Assembly (NCBI GenBank): GCA_039619475.1
Contig: CM077115.1
Location: 225,739,064-225,803,063 of the forward strand
DNA length: 64,000 bases
Source: Icerya purchasi
Taxonomy: Eukaryota; Arthropoda; Insecta; Hemiptera; Monophlebidae
Direction of reading: 5' to 3'
Under the pieces are notes generated by a model, which saw only the letters and a list, made by a program, of their open reading frames with translations, was not told the DNA's origin and made no database searches. Positions 45,601 to 59,258 of this stretch are shown here, piece by piece. The first letter of the stretch is position 1; each line of letters starts with the position of its first letter. The position numbers and the translations under genes are program-made.

Positions 45601-46229
45601 AAGCGCGAGAATACTTAAACGTAGAAACGAACAATGTATAGAAAAATGCAGCTTGCCTATCGCGTATTAATGCTAAACGTCTCACGGAACTTCTTAATCT
45701 GTTAATTGATTTTTCCAAGCCCAGCAAAGTTCGATTAGGATGTTATCAGAAGATTATGATGTATGCGCGTGTAACTGGATTCCCGGAAATGGATCTAATG
45801 CATTTTGATAGAAACCAACGAATTAGGAGAGGGGGCATTGAAAAATCAATTAGTCTAGCAAGTGGAGGCAACAATATTTGTGTCAGTGATTCAACTTGTA
45901 CATATATAGGGTTTAATAAAAAACTAAAGAATAACTCGCTTATTTACCACACGTTCAATAGATGAAATTTCGAATGAAAGCGATATATTTATACGAGGCC
46001 ATTTCGAAATATTACCCAAAACTAAAATACACATTCAGAATTGAAAAATTATGCAATATTTTGTAATTTTTGTATTGTCATGTAATATTTTATCGTGGTA
46101 TAATTAAATAATACTCACGTCGCGGTTTACTTATCACCGACCAATTACGACTTGGCACATGCTATAGAGTAATAAATAAGAAAAGAAAAAAAACATTAAA
46201 ATTATTAGCCTATTTTTTTCTTTGTTAGC
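42658..46229. other. Long interval without recognisable genes
   Basis: Contains (TTA)n at about 43372-43399 and a possible MITE at 43456-43708 (ends cagtggcatagccacgg and gccaccagtg, inverted repeat weak, no duplication). The ORF at 45756-45965 has no recognisable domain. Confidence 0.45.
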
Positions 46230-47500
46230 TTGATCACTTACTGGAAAATTATAGAGGTTTTCGATATTTTCAGTTCAGTTCTATATCTAATCGCTAAAGA
46301 ATCTTCCGATGCGCGGATATCATTAATTTGGCGGGGGGAGGGGGAGGTAACATTCCCATACGGCGGAGATGTAGTTGACGCGCGGGCTATTATTCGAATT
46401 TCGCTGGCGCGATTGTTCCTAGCCGAACAATAACTCGTCTAAGCGGAGAGTAGGTGATTTTAATGAGCGCTAATGATGAATGACAAAACAGTTAGAGTAT
46501 GTGTGCTCGGCATTGTTGTGTAATGGTTTACACAAAGTCCGTCGCGAACGACGATGTGCACGTAAGAACTTTCAATAAAGCTACTCCCATCATTCCGGTA
46601 CTACACAGGTATATAGAGAAAATACATACATATATGTATGATGGGCGCGCAGACTCCGTGTCGTATGTGGGAATTTTGGTTGTCGATGATGATTTTAAGA
46701 CAGTTCAGCGTGGTGTGTAGAAGTTGTCGGCTGAAGGGGACATGTCGTTTGAAAGTTGATGGGGCGTCTGGGGTTTTTATTGTGTTCGCCGAGCTGCCCC
46801 ATCTGAACATGCGCCGTATATTTAGATGTAAACAGAGAGTAGCGGCGAACGAGAGAGACGGCTAGGAAGTGGGTAGAATTTGTAAAGAAGAAAAATAACA
46901 AATGCCCGCGCCGAGGAACCAGGTGAAATCGGAAGTAACTATCACAGCTATAAAACAACCTTCCCGCGGCTCCGCGTCTGATTAACGAAATTATTCTCCG
47001 AACGAGCGACTCTATAGAAACGCGACAGCCCCGATTCGGCGAAATACTTGAGCAATACCGTGCAGCATTTGAGCATTGTTTAAGGAACGGCAACGGGTGT
47101 CTGACCCCAAAAACGATCGTGCGAACTTCAATTGTGAACGTTCCGATCAGATTGGCTTTTCCGCTTTTTCTTCTTCGTCGATTTTTGACTTGTTGCGACC
47201 AGCTGAGCTACACTTGTGAAAATGCAGCCTCCAACGGTGCCAATGCTGTCAGCCGCACAGACCCGGTTGCCGGTGGTAATTATTATTAACCGACCACAGC
47301 TCGGAAGCGTTGTTTCTTCATTTAAAGTGTATCGCCAACAAATTATACCATTCGATTTTACACGTTCAGCCGATTGGAAATTTTCCGCTCGGCAGATTGG
47401 AAAAATCGAGCGCGCACGCGAGATATTTGCCACGGCTAATTTCGTCCGCAGTCAATTAGGCGATTAATTTCATTAGCCGATGAACAGCGGCAGGTTGAAC
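46230..47500. other. Less AT-rich segment, possible unique/genic DNA
   Basis: Visibly richer in G+C and CpG than its surroundings, with overlapping short ORFs on both strands (for example 47216-47467 plus, 46695-47093 minus), none with a domain I know. No element features. It could hold an exon, promoter or conserved non-coding DNA; nothing in the sequence decides. Confidence 0.3.
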
Positions 47501-49425
47501 ACTTGCCGATAATCACCTTCTACGAAGTGCAACCATTCCAGCGCAAAACGCTCTTACAAAATCGCGCAACTTTTTCAACTTTCTTCATTTCATGAGTGCT
47601 CCTTTTGTTATCGAAATTTTCGACAGCAATCTCTAATATGAAATACAACGAAAAGAAGATAGATAGATTTGAATAGCAAAATCGTCGACAAATCCTTTTA
47701 ATTGTTTTTTTTTAGTAGGCTTTTTTTTTCTTCTCTCGGTTCCTTTTTATCAGCCTTACAGAATACCTGCTCAGGGCAGACCCGATTAGAAATTTAAAAA
47801 TTTCAACTTTTCTCCTATTTGACGCAGTTGGAATGATATCGATCTTTAGTTTTTCGTGTTCTCTGTGAAGCAATCTCGTAAACGGATCTTTTAAGTGCTG
47901 CTCGGGACGATGATCGTAGAGCATTTGCCCACGATTGTGATTTGAAACTTTCATTCCATATTACAGCAAAAATACCTTCCTCGATTTACTTAAAATCAGC
48001 GCATTCTTCCTATTCTACAATTCAGCGTATTCGTCTATAATAACGTGGGAAAAAGTTATCGGCGCCTAACGCTAATCGCAACACCTCTATTCGGAATTAT
48101 TTCTGTTTTTTCTATTTCTCTAGCTTGTTTTATTTCTCTTAGTGATATTTATTCAGCTCACCCCATCTATTTTTTTTTTTTAGTATAAACAGACTGGTAA
48201 ATATACTGATTATTTTTGAACCGGCCGACGTACAGTTTAAATTTTTACTTTTTTTTGCTTAATTACCAATATCGTTTTTAATTCTCTTCCTTCTTTTCAT
48301 ACAAGCTGCAAATTTATAATAAGGCAGTTAATTAAAATTTTAACATTTCGAAGGCTAAAAATAAACACAAAAACCATACATTGCATACTGGGAAATTTGC
48401 TTTTCCCGGAATGAACGACAGACATTTTTGGAAGTGCCGTCGCATAAGCCGAAACAGGATGCCACAGCCATCAATCGTGTTAAATATACACGCATACTTT
48501 ATAAACTATAAATCTAAATCGGTTCAATTAAAATACGTTGCAGTTCACAGTATTTCTAGACAAAGTAAAAGTATTATAGTATATGTTCGGTTGTAAATTT
48601 TTTTTATATTTGGAAAAAAAAGTGTATGACAAAAGATGTTTCTTTTTATTCATTCCTTTCGAAAGGTATTTTCTATCCACGTAAAAAGCGTACAACAAAC
48701 GCGGTACTTGCTTCTGTAATGATTTACCAGCAGAAAAATCACATCAACAACCCCCCCCCCCTCCCCGTTTCAAGATGAAATAAAAAATAACACATCGGTA
48801 AAATGTCTTCGCGATGATTTGGGCACATAGCCAGTAAACTTTTAAGCCCGATTCTAAAGTGGATCATTGTTAGATTTCGTCGCTGACCCGGCCCTTTTGA
48901 TTCCCGAATAAGGTTTAAATCATTTTAGGCCCATCAAATATTTCGTGATCACGTACGACGTCATACACAACTTTAACATAAATTACCGTTTAGCTGCTAT
49001 CGAAATTATTAATATTTAAACAATGTGCTTACATATTTTTATATTTCTAAATGTAGTTTCGCGAAAAAGAAAAAAAAACCGATTTATTATTCGTTGTTAG
49101 TCGTTTCGCGGGACATTTTTTTTCCCCGCTGGAGCGGTTCGAAATAAAGCTTTATAGAATTTTATGTATTCTGTAAAATCGAACGAAAATCCATAAACAC
49201 GTTGCAAAAACCTATAAAAAACATACAAAATTTTCTCTGACGCGATACTCGTAAAGTGATAAATTTAATGTTGACCTTCCCGACAATTTCGAGAGTTCTT
49301 TCGTACCAACGGGAAATTCGTAAAAATCCCGTTCGGACTCTAAAACGGTGTCTTTTGCAAAATATTGTACTTTATTTCCCTCAAATACAAGTTTCATTGG
49401 AGGGATATTATTGGGATCATTCATA
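47501..49425. other. AT-rich interval without recognisable genes
   Basis: Homopolymer runs only (for example C11 near 48751). The minus-strand frame at 49212-49424 has no domain I recognise. Confidence 0.45.
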
Positions 49426-49429
49426 AAGA

Positions 49430-51183
49430 ATGCATTTTTTTTGCAGATTTAAGGATGTGCAGGAGAAATGCAAAAAGCATATGTGGAAACACACTGGAAA
49501 CTGCTGGATTATTATTTTTGAAAGTTTTGCCAGTGGATGTACAATAGCTACTCGCAAAGTGCTATTGAAGAAAGCAGAAAAGTTATTAAGTGTTAATAAT
49601 ATCTCGCCTTACATTTTGTGGTTCCGGTGACTTAACGTTGTAAAGTGAACTCTCTTCGACAGGAATTCTTGAGGGCTTATACAATTTACGAGTTGACGCA
49701 GGTGATGTAGTCTTGAAGAAACACTTTGAACGTGAGGTGAAAAATTCAAGCAATTGATCTGTCGATATACAAACTAAAATTATCAGCAATTGTGATGTTG
49801 TGATGAAAGTAAAACAAAAAAACAGAGGCATATTATTGACCGACAAAACAACTGACATTTTCTGGAAAAGAGCAGTTATCAATTGGAATAATTTCGATGA
49901 CGAGAAGAGTGAAGTCAAAGAAGTAATTATAGGGGATTTGTTGAGCTAGAAGGTTTTGATACAAATTCTAATACAAAAAAACAATTAATGACTTTTTGGT
50001 TGCGGAAGAACTTAATTCAGATGAATACGTTATATATATATATATATTAAGCGGCTATTCGAAAGCAATCTTGGCTCCAGAAATATACCAAAGCTCTATT
50101 ATTTCACATTGTTCTTAACATAAACCGAATTTGGTGATAAATGATCTGAATATTTTACCCGAAGTTAGAGAAACAGGAACAAGCTAAGAAATAATAACAT
50201 TTTTGGGAGAAGGAAGTTAATATCAAAAACATTTTTAATCTCCGTGAAACGCAAAACCAGCATAGTTTTTATGGATAATTTTTGCGCACTATTATGGAGG
50301 CCTTAGAAACCCTAATGAATGAGGGAAATAGCATGACGCAGAATAAAGCATCCTAGTTTCATGCCGCCGCTTCCAGAGCTTCATTTATTTTGCGCCTTTT
50401 ATTAATAAGCAAGTACTATGATAGAATCTGTGGTGAATTGTTTCCAATCGGATATAGTCAAGGCAGCGCAGCATATTAAGATTTGCTGAAAAGCCACCGT
50501 AAAGATCCGGAAAACGTAACGGATGAAATTATCAGAGATGTCAGATGTCACTGCTATTGTAAAAGGGCTCTGGCTCGAGAAGGACGTGACATCAGTGCCA
50601 CGTATCGTTAGGAGAAAACGGTACTACGCAAACAATCAGCCAGCAGGAAGCCCTCCGGAGTATTGGAAGAGGTTCTTGATTATATGCCGTGCTTAGACAC
50701 TCAATTATTACTTCTCTGCAGGAACGGTTTGCTGAGGAAAACATCACACCATTCGCGTTGTCTAAATTACACCCGGCGCAAATGCAGGACCCATGACCAT
50801 GGAAAATCTTAAGAAAGCTTGTGCATCCTTGTCAAATTTTTACGATTTGCCGAACATGAAAAGCGAAATCAAATTTCTGAAAAAAATCGAAGCCGGACAA
50901 GACGAATGAGAAACTAAGTATCGTCGAAGTGTCATAAAAGACAGAGAAAAAACTTCTTTTCCTCCGGCAATGGTCGTTCTACCGTACATGTACTGTAGAG
51001 AGGTCATTCAGCAGCCTGAGGCAAATTAAAACCCGGCTATGCGGTACAATGACAGAAAGTCATCTCAAAGATCTTGCAATGATGAGTGTCCATCAAAAGG
51101 TCATCTCCGAGGACCTATAAGATTTGATCAACGAAGTAATTGAAAAAGTTTACGATGAACAGGAGATGGATTATATGTTTTAA
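49430..51183 (+). pseudogene. hAT superfamily transposase, decayed
   Basis: A plus-strand transposase relic of the type often annotated as P52rIPK-like or ZBED-like. N-terminal: RFKDVQEKCKKHMWKHTGNC. Near 49790-49860, GILLTDKTTDIFW matches the (A/T)DETTDI block holding the first catalytic Asp. Then EALETLMNEGNSMTQNKAS followed by a TAG where Gln is usual, and HAAASRASFILRLLLISKYY. The C-terminal dimerisation region reads CTVERSFSSLRQIKTRL (from 50989), TMTESHLKDLAMMSVHQKV, then ISEDL, a stop at 51118-51120, DLINEVIEKVYDEQEMDYMF and the terminal stop at 51181-51183. Many frame changes and a (TA)n tract at 50031-50047 confirm it is dead. No terminal repeats were found. Confidence 0.82.
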
Positions 51184-53370
51184 TTAAAATTTTCGAATTA
51201 TTTTTTGAAATTATTTCTAAAATTATAATTTGAAAAGTCTCGCTTATATTTTATTTAAATAAAGGATTTATATTTACAAAAACCGATGAGAACTTATTTA
51301 CTATCATTGTGCCCCCCTCTATCTAACCCACCTGGTTATATACGAACTTCAAAACAACATTGCTTTCTTGATTTTCTTTTCCTCTCGGTTCTTCAAGAAG
51401 TATTTCCTCATAATAACGACGCGGAAAGTGGTCAATTGGTGAATCATGGAGAGAACGGAAACGGTAACCAAGGCTGGTCCTCCCTTGGTTTTTGATGCTA
51501 TAAGGATGTATGAGACAGGGGGTGTGGATTATTAAACATGTGCCTGTTGTCACACAAAATCTACGATCTTCCAGGAAAATCGTATGGTTTTCTTTCCGTT
51601 TTAACTAAAGAAAAGAAGAAAAAAAACAAAAAAAAAAACACCTTCAAACGAGATTTAACAAGCTGAAAGGCACTAGATATAAATCTGGAATATTTATTAT
51701 ACTATTTCCTTGGAGCGTCGATTGTGAGCGGCTCCATATTAATTCCGCTGTCAAACATTAGCGTTGAGAAAGTCGACTAAATATTTGCAATTAATTGTAA
51801 CGGTACCCCGGAAATTTTAGAAACGCAGTCGCTTTCGGTCACAATTATATTCAAAAAAAAAATTGAAACGCCGACCGCCGGATGCGCGACTTATTTATTT
51901 GAATAGATTAAGGTAATTTGATACGAAGCGCTGTAATTGTTTCGGAAACAAGATGTAATTGGAATGTGTCTCTTTGGAGTTCCAAAGCTGCGCCGAATAA
52001 GATTTGGTTTTTCTGTTTTTTTTGTTTATTTATTTTGCCTCGGAGAAAGCGAGGTATTAGTTAATAAATAGCGCGAATTAAAAAACAAAAAAAGAAATAA
52101 ATAAACCAAAAGAAGGTATGACTAGTGTTCGGCGAGTCATTATTTACGTCGGAACTCGGTGTATATTAAACAACGCCTACATCGGGTTGGACGACATTGA
52201 ACAGGAAACCTGAAAAAATATCTCTTGCGAAACCGTATTAAGGTTAAAAATTTTTGTATCATTTAGCAAATTTTCATTCGATTTCGCGGAAACGCTAAAA
52301 GACTAAAATTCAGCCCTTATAAAGAGTGTGAAGGGAATAGCAATATTCTTATTTTGATCCAAAAAAACTTACGCTATATGGGAATTTTTAGAAATTTATT
52401 TTTAACGTTCTTCTCTTTTTCAATCTTAATGAAAAGTGTAGCCGGATAAACAATTATGTTTAATTTTTAATTTTCGTTGTTCTTCTTCTTTTTTCTTTTT
52501 TTTTTGTTTTGTTTACGTTAAAACCAGAACTGTTGGCTTTTTACCCGTAACTTTTATAAAGAAATTAAAAATGACAACATTCTGTTATATAGAGAATATT
52601 TATCTAGTGTGTAATTTACAAATAAATCTAACGATTAATAATGCGTAATTACACTGTATTCATTGTTATAAAATGTAAACTTGATACTAAAACAAGTTGA
52701 GACTTTAAATTTTGAAAAATGGAATTAACCGGCTAGATGGTATATATAAACATAAACATATCGACTATTTAGTAAAAATTGAAATAAATCAAGACCGATC
52801 TCAGAATCGGACACTTCAAAACAGAGGTCAAGTACTAAAAAAAACGGAAAACTAATAGATATCGAGAAGTAGTAAAAAATGGTATTCATCTGAGCAATTT
52901 TTGCATAAACGAAAATGCCCAGTCTATGACAACAAATTATTTTCTATAATGCAAAAAGAAAAATCAAAAAAAAAAAAAAAGGGAATTAAATTATAATTGC
53001 GTGTACTCTGCATTTGAATTGGGAGTAAACATTTTTCTATTGTATTACCATGCACTTTTTTTTTTAAACTAAAAGGCACTGTGCGTGTCTCACGTTAAAA
53101 AAGGACATTAATAAATGGTACTATTATATACATATATCGCATAATTATTACCGCGATCATTTTTATTACTATTATTAAATTTATAATTCGCATAAACAAT
53201 AAATGTTAAATATTTATTAGATAGCGATAAAACGGAAAAACACAAAATTCCTTTTAGTTTAAAAAAAAGAAAAATTACGTAGTAATAGGAAAATGTTTAT
53301 TTCAAATGAAGTACGTAATAGCACCTAAATTACTTAAATTGTATAAATTTGACACATTAACCTATTTTTA
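51184..53370. other. AT-rich interval without recognisable genes
   Basis: ORFs at 51286-51553 on either strand are overlapping and unrecognised. T- and A-runs occur near 52490-52505 and 52967-52980. Confidence 0.45.
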
Positions 53371-53590
53371 TTTTAATTTCTTTTAATTTCTTTTGATTTC
53401 TTTTAATTTCTTTTGATTTCTTTTAATTTCTTTTGATTTCTTTTAATTTCTTTTGATTTTTTTTAATTTCTTTTGATTTCTTTTAATTTCTTTTAATTTC
53501 TTTTGATTTCTTTTAATTTCTTTTGATTTCTTTTAATTTCTTTTGATTTCTTTTAATTTCTTTTAATTTCTTTTAATTTCTTTTAATTTC
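53371..53590. repeat. 10-bp minisatellite with alternating A/G variants
   Basis: 22 head-to-tail units of TTTT(A/G)ATTTC in perfect register (one unit ends in T). The fifth base alternates A and G through much of the array, giving a 20-bp dimeric higher-order pattern, and is all A at the right end. Confidence 0.97.
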
Positions 53591-53644
53591 TTATATTTAT
53601 AATGTTACAGTTAAGACACTATTTCATAACTGAACCGTCCGAGG

Positions 53645-54069
53645 CAAGGCCGTGTCCACGGTGGTGGGGGGGGGGGGGGGGGTACCCCCCCATGAGAACT
53701 GAAATAGTTATTATAAACACACAAAAATCTGAAAAAAATCACAAATTTAAAATAAATATTGATGATTTTTTAAGATGTTCTTACCTACTTTTAAAAGAAA
53801 AAAAAAAAAATATGCTTCATATTTTTAGGTACTTCATTAATATGTTATGCAAAATTTTTTATTACTAGTATAATTAATAATGTATGTAATTTTTATTAAT
53901 GTTCATATACGGGGTAATTCATTTATGTGAATTATTAATATATAAATCAAAATGATGGAAATTATTAATAGTACGAATATTAGTGAAAAATGTATTGTTA
54001 TTTATAGAATAAATATACAAAGAAAAATTTCAAAACCCCCCCCTTTCCAAAATTCTGGGCACGGGCCTG
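53645..54069. mobile_element. hAT-type MITE with 8-bp target duplication
   Basis: A 425-bp element starting caaggccgtgtccacgg and ending ctgggcacgggcctg; the ends align as CA(A/G)G(G/C)CCGTG(T/C)CCA. A perfect 8-bp duplication, gtccgagg, lies at 53637-53644 and 54070-54077. A G-run is near the left end and a C-run near the right, so the inverted similarity extends inward. Non-coding. Its left end is about 50 bp from the minisatellite. Confidence 0.88.
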
Positions 54070-54077
54070 GTCCGAGG

Positions 54078-57000
54078 CAATATCGACGAATCCGTGAATA
54101 TTAATTGAATAGCCTACCAGCGTCTCTGATTAATTTTTTTCATAAATTCATTCTCATATTAAAGTGATTTTGACTGAAGAGTTCTCTTTAGTATAATGTT
54201 TACAAGAACGGCCCCCGCCGAAACATGATTGCGACCGTACACTGCTATAATGGTATTACACGTTGAAAAAGCAATGATCAGATATCGGAGATGGAGTAAT
54301 TTTTTTTTATACTCTCAAGCAATCGCAATTAATCGTCTTTTGTCTTTCGATTTTGTTTTTCTAGACGATTTTTACGCCGTTTTTTTGTTCCTCGCGAAAC
54401 ATGGCCGAGTTGCCGAGTCAATTTTTTCCAATTATTATTTTTTGTTTTATGGTGGCCTTTCATTTTTAGGCGAAATGGGAAGTCACACCACCGGTCAATT
54501 TCCCACTGTACTTGTTCCCTTAAATTTAACGAAACACGGTTATCAAAAATTTCGTAACTAAATCGTATGGAGATTTTAATTTTTTAATTAATTTTCGTGT
54601 TACCTTTCTGGCACGACAAACGGTGACGGCAAAGGTAAACCGAGCTACGGCGAAACGCGCGGGTCGAAGTAGACAGACCGTTCTTCTCGAACTGCCCAAG
54701 GCTATCACTACAATCGAAATCCCACACAGCGGCAATATTACCCTTAGCTATTTTTCATATTCACTGACTTGACTGCTTACAACAATGCCCGCCCCTCTGC
54801 AGAATTCGCTTTCGCGCTAGAGTTTGAGCAGCACAAATCTATAGTTCTGTATAGAGAAAAAGATAATAACATATTCGGCAATGCTTTTTTGCCACATGTA
54901 CGTTCAAAAAAACGATTTATGTAGATCCGACGCGGCTATTTCCGTTATCTTGAAAATTCGCTGTTTTTACCGATGTCTGTCTTTTGCCATTTAATACGTG
55001 ATATTACGGAAGGAATTTCGACAATCGAATTTACCGTAATTTTGCAAAATCGTTGATTTTCTTCAATAAGGGCGCGTTTTACCAAATGGGCGAGAATGGA
55101 GCGGTTAAATGAGAGTCGAATGTCTCGAAGCATTCTTTTCTTGCAAGAATTCGCCTACGATGTGATAAGCAAAAGCTTAGTTTCGTCATTACGATCATGT
55201 AAGTCCGCACGTGAAAAATACACGAAAACAGCCGATGTTATTAATTACCAGCCTATATTAATAACATTAATCGTGAGATCATTGAAAAGAAACGGAACAA
55301 AATAGACTAATTACATCGGCCGGGTCGAGATAATTTCATTATCACATTTCTGTACAATCAGGATGATGTCGCAAAGCACGATAAAAATGAGATTCCGAAA
55401 ATTTGTTTGTAAACACAAAAGTTAACCTTCCGATTAAAATTTAATGAGATTTACAGAGCGGCGTCGTTGAATAATGTGATTTTTTGAGCTTGTCACATAG
55501 GCTAATAGAGTAGAAATACTGCGTAGAGTGCAATTTTTCAAGATGAATTAACATAAAAAAACATATTATATATATATATATATATCGGCCGAACACTAAA
55601 GTGTGACAAGCGATATTATCAGTATTAATATTTGTTTATTTTATAATCGCACTAAGCTTATAAACACGGAAATTTTAATTCTAGAAAATTATAAAATTAA
55701 TTATAAAATATGACATGTTTCGGAGTCTTGAAGTTTTGTGCATATTCATAGGAATGATGTCGATATTATATTTTTTATTATTATTTTTACAAATATTATA
55801 CAATAAAAATTTGCCCGTTTTGTTTATAAATAAATATTAATACTTACGACAAAAAAAATATCTATGAATAATTACAAAATTATCTATGTATATATTGCGT
55901 CGCATATTTTCACGTATAGAATTTTGACGCCAGCCCAAAAAACCCAAGTACAAAATTCAGAAATTTCCGTTTAAAACTAATGTATAATTTAACACCAACG
56001 CGGTGAGGTGCGTTTAATTTCAGTGCGAATTATCAATTTCTTTTATCAATTATTTTCGTTCACTCGGATGTCGAAAAAAAAAGAAACAAAAAGATAACTA
56101 TGCGATAAATTGTAAGCGTGAAAAGCTGAGCAACTTTCGGGGCCTTTTACCTTTGCCGGACGCGAATAATAATCTACGAAAGTAGGATGTTACGGAACGC
56201 TAATCTGAAATGGTGAACGTTACATTCCTCAACTTCCTCTCTGATTAAAGTCGCTGAAAGTTCTTCAAAGGGTCAAAAGTTCACGCATAAATGAACAACT
56301 CGCTCTTTCGCTCAGTCACTACTTACTTCTGTGCGTATTACTAGCGTATACGTTCATGTCCCTTCCAATCATTTTTTCATCAACCACTATTCATAGAGTG
56401 TCGATTTCCAGTATTGCAAAAATCCGATTAACTGTAATCGTAAAATTTAGCTAGGCATAGTGTCGTGAAGTAAGAAACCTTATGGCACGGAATTTTAGAA
56501 ATCTGCCAACAAACTCTGTGCACGTTTATCGGCAAGACGTAAACACGGAAGATATGAAACTGGCAACGAAGATCAGCGGATTAGATATTTTTTTATCGGT
56601 TGCAAATGACTTCACCAAACGCATGCGAATTTTTTTTCCGAAATACATAAGCGTTTGTTGAAAACAAGAAAAAAAGTACATCTGTCCACCCACATTGCGC
56701 AGCTCGACTATTATGCGAATCTAACTCTGAATGTAGATACTTCATCGCACGACAATTTCTGGAACTTGGGAGCATTTAGTGCGCATGCTACGTCACTATC
56801 ACGCGACTGTTGACGATTATTTATTTCCTGAAATGTATACTACCATTTAAAAACATAAGTAGAAATAAAGAACGCATAAAGATAAATTAAACAGTTTTTT
56901 AATGTTTTACTTTTAAAAAATCTATATAAATTTTACGCCAGTAATGTAATATACAGTTGATTTTTCATTTGTAGTAGTCACTTAGTTTTATGTCGAACAG

Positions 57001-57078
57001 AGGGTTAGAAATTATTTTATTCGAACAGTTGAATTAAGAAACGCTTGCAGTTTAGCCGACGTAACTGATGTTTGTCTT
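54078..57078. other. Interval without recognisable genes
   Basis: A 110-codon frame at 54229-54561 and smaller ones have no domain I recognise. A (TA)n tract lies at 55566-55585, followed by cggccgaacac. Confidence 0.45.
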
Positions 57079-57150
57079 TAAACTATACATTAAACTATAC
57101 ATTAAACTATACATTAAACTATACATTAAATTATACATTAAACTATACAT
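57079..57150. repeat. 12-bp tandem repeat, six units
   Basis: Six units of taaactatacat, one with a single change (taaattatacat at 57127-57138). Confidence 0.95.
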
Positions 57151-58820
57151 TACTGTGTATCTTCTCTCTCACATGATGTTTGAGTCATTTTTTTCAAAAT
57201 AAGGCTGTATTCAATTAAATGAAAACCTTCATTCTTGCTGTTGCCGTTGAATTTACTGTAAACCTCAACGCAACCTGTCAAGTCAATAGTGGAGTTATTT
57301 TACTTTTATGCAGGCCTGACCATCGGCCGATTCCAATCTGCATTACGCCACTGAGTGGAAGTTATTCTCTCTTCGATATTATCTACAATCAACCATTAGT
57401 GCAATTTATCAAACGCCGTGTCCACTTTATCAGAAAAACAAGAACCGGCCTTTTTTTCGTAAAAATTGTTTTAATATTGCCATAAGTTGATAGCACATAT
57501 CCCCCCTCCTCCAAAGAAAAAAAAAAAAAAAAATACTCTGATCTAAAAAAACAGCAATATTGTTATTAATATTTTTTAGGTGAAATTCTAAAAATCAAGG
57601 ATATTCCCATTTGTGCATGCACTAGTATATATCTATATCTATCTTTTTGTTTTTATAAATTCTAAACACTGTACACGGCAGTTTTTTTCTCCTGTTTTTA
57701 TTTTGAAATATTCCGTTTGATTTTTGAGACTTTCTTTACGCAAAAAATGAAAAAAAAAAAAGAAAAGAATATCCGTTCGATTTATAATGATTCTAGAAAT
57801 TTCATAATCTTAGGCGTCCGTCTTTATAATTGGCGGGATTCAGGTGACTGCTGGTGTTCGGGGGTCGCATACTGCGATCAATCGGTCGCGGTAACTGGCA
57901 GTGTAGAAACAGTTGCACGTCGTCTAGAACAGCACCTTGGCAAAAGCAAAACAACGAGAAACGGAAAACTGTTGCGCCTGTCCTGTTGTCCTATTTCGGG
58001 ACAAGATGGCATATGCGGGGTACGAAGTAGTATAATAGCAGCGGTGAAAGGGATGAAAAAGACGAGGGGTGTTTCATTAGGACCCCTCTAACCGGGCGAT
58101 TAGCGCACTTTAGCCGTGGGAATAGCTCTACGCGCACATGTACTGCATCGGCGCTGCAGTTGTTTATCTCTCACCTGGCCCGAACCTGGACAAGATGAAG
58201 AAGGCGTCCGGTATGGGAATTTTTCTGCACGTCAATTTTAATACGTATAAATCTCGGCAACGTGTACGCACGCACACACGGCCGCTTTCTTTTTATCTGT
58301 TTATTTACCGCCGCTTAGCAAGACGACGGTGGTACTCCTTTGCAAAGGTAAAAAGATAACTGATTCTCTCTATATCGTTCATTGTACCGTCATTTATTTC
58401 AAATGACCCCCTGCGCGAATTTTTCTCACGAGCAGACGTGCCCTCCGATCGCCTCCCCCCCTCAACATACACTTTTCATCTCCACGGAACCAGATGTCCG
58501 TTGAGCGAAGTAGTCGCCTTTTCCGTACCAGAGTAATTTACAAACGGCCCAAACTGGAATATCCCGATTGCGCGCTTACGTGGGAGAAATACTAGATAAA
58601 GGCGCGCTCTCTTTTCATATTCCGGCCGCGACACCTTGCTAATTATTACTGCGGATTAACGTAAGGAAATTCCTTTCATAATCAAAAACGGAGGCCCGCG
58701 CTCCGAGATACGCTAAATCAAAACTTACATTCCCAAAATGACAACAAATTTAGTTTGAGTTTTGGTTTTATAATATTCATATTTTAATTTTATTTATTTT
58801 AACAAATAACCGGTTGCAGC
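57151..58820. other. Unrecognised segment, less AT-rich at 57830-58700
   Basis: Frames at 57717-58091 (124 codons, Lys-rich start then a Cys/Gly/Ser-rich part) and 57219-57485 have no domain I recognise. The G+C increase at 57830-58700 and lack of repeat structure could mean unique host DNA. An A-run occurs at about 57520-57533. Confidence 0.3.
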
Positions 58821-59258
58821 CTAGGCCGTTTCTAAGCAGAAACACACTAACGGTGGGGGGGGATCGGGCCGCGGGATTTTGAAAAAACATTCTGTAAATT
58901 GCAAAATTTTGTCAAATCTTCGATAAGTAAATAATAGCGATATTTTTACTAAATAATTTCCTTCAATTTTTTATTTAAAAATATAAAGTATTTACAAAAT
59001 TTTATACGTTAATTTTTTGACCGCAAATTCATCAAATCGTTGAATATCTGTTAATAAATTAGACTCTCTAAATTCATCACTGAATTATATTCTATATCTA
59101 ATCTTACTTTGCGTCGTAAAATTTCTAAAATCTTTTTTTACGTATTAAGTTTTATTCTTTTACGTACGTATATAATTTTTCGATAATTTTTGAATTATTC
59201 CTTAAAGGGGCTTCCGCTTCGCCCCAGGCCCCGCAATTCCTAAAGACGGCCCCCGCAG
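58821..59258. mobile_element. hAT-type MITE with 8-9 bp target duplication
   Basis: Starts ctaggccgtttctaag and ends ctaaagacggcccccgcag; in reverse complement the right end reads ctgcgggggccgtctttag, so GGCCGT(T/C)T(C/T)T(A)AG is shared. Flanked by gttgcagc at 58813-58820 and 59259-59266 (9 bp, ggttgcagc, if the element is shortened by one base). Non-coding, with G-rich and C-rich subterminal blocks like the element at 53645. Confidence 0.8.

Noticed and set aside
57717..58091. 124-codon ORF as a host gene
   Set aside because: Starts in a low-complexity Lys run and has no recognisable domain; kept only as an unrecognised open frame in the interval entry.
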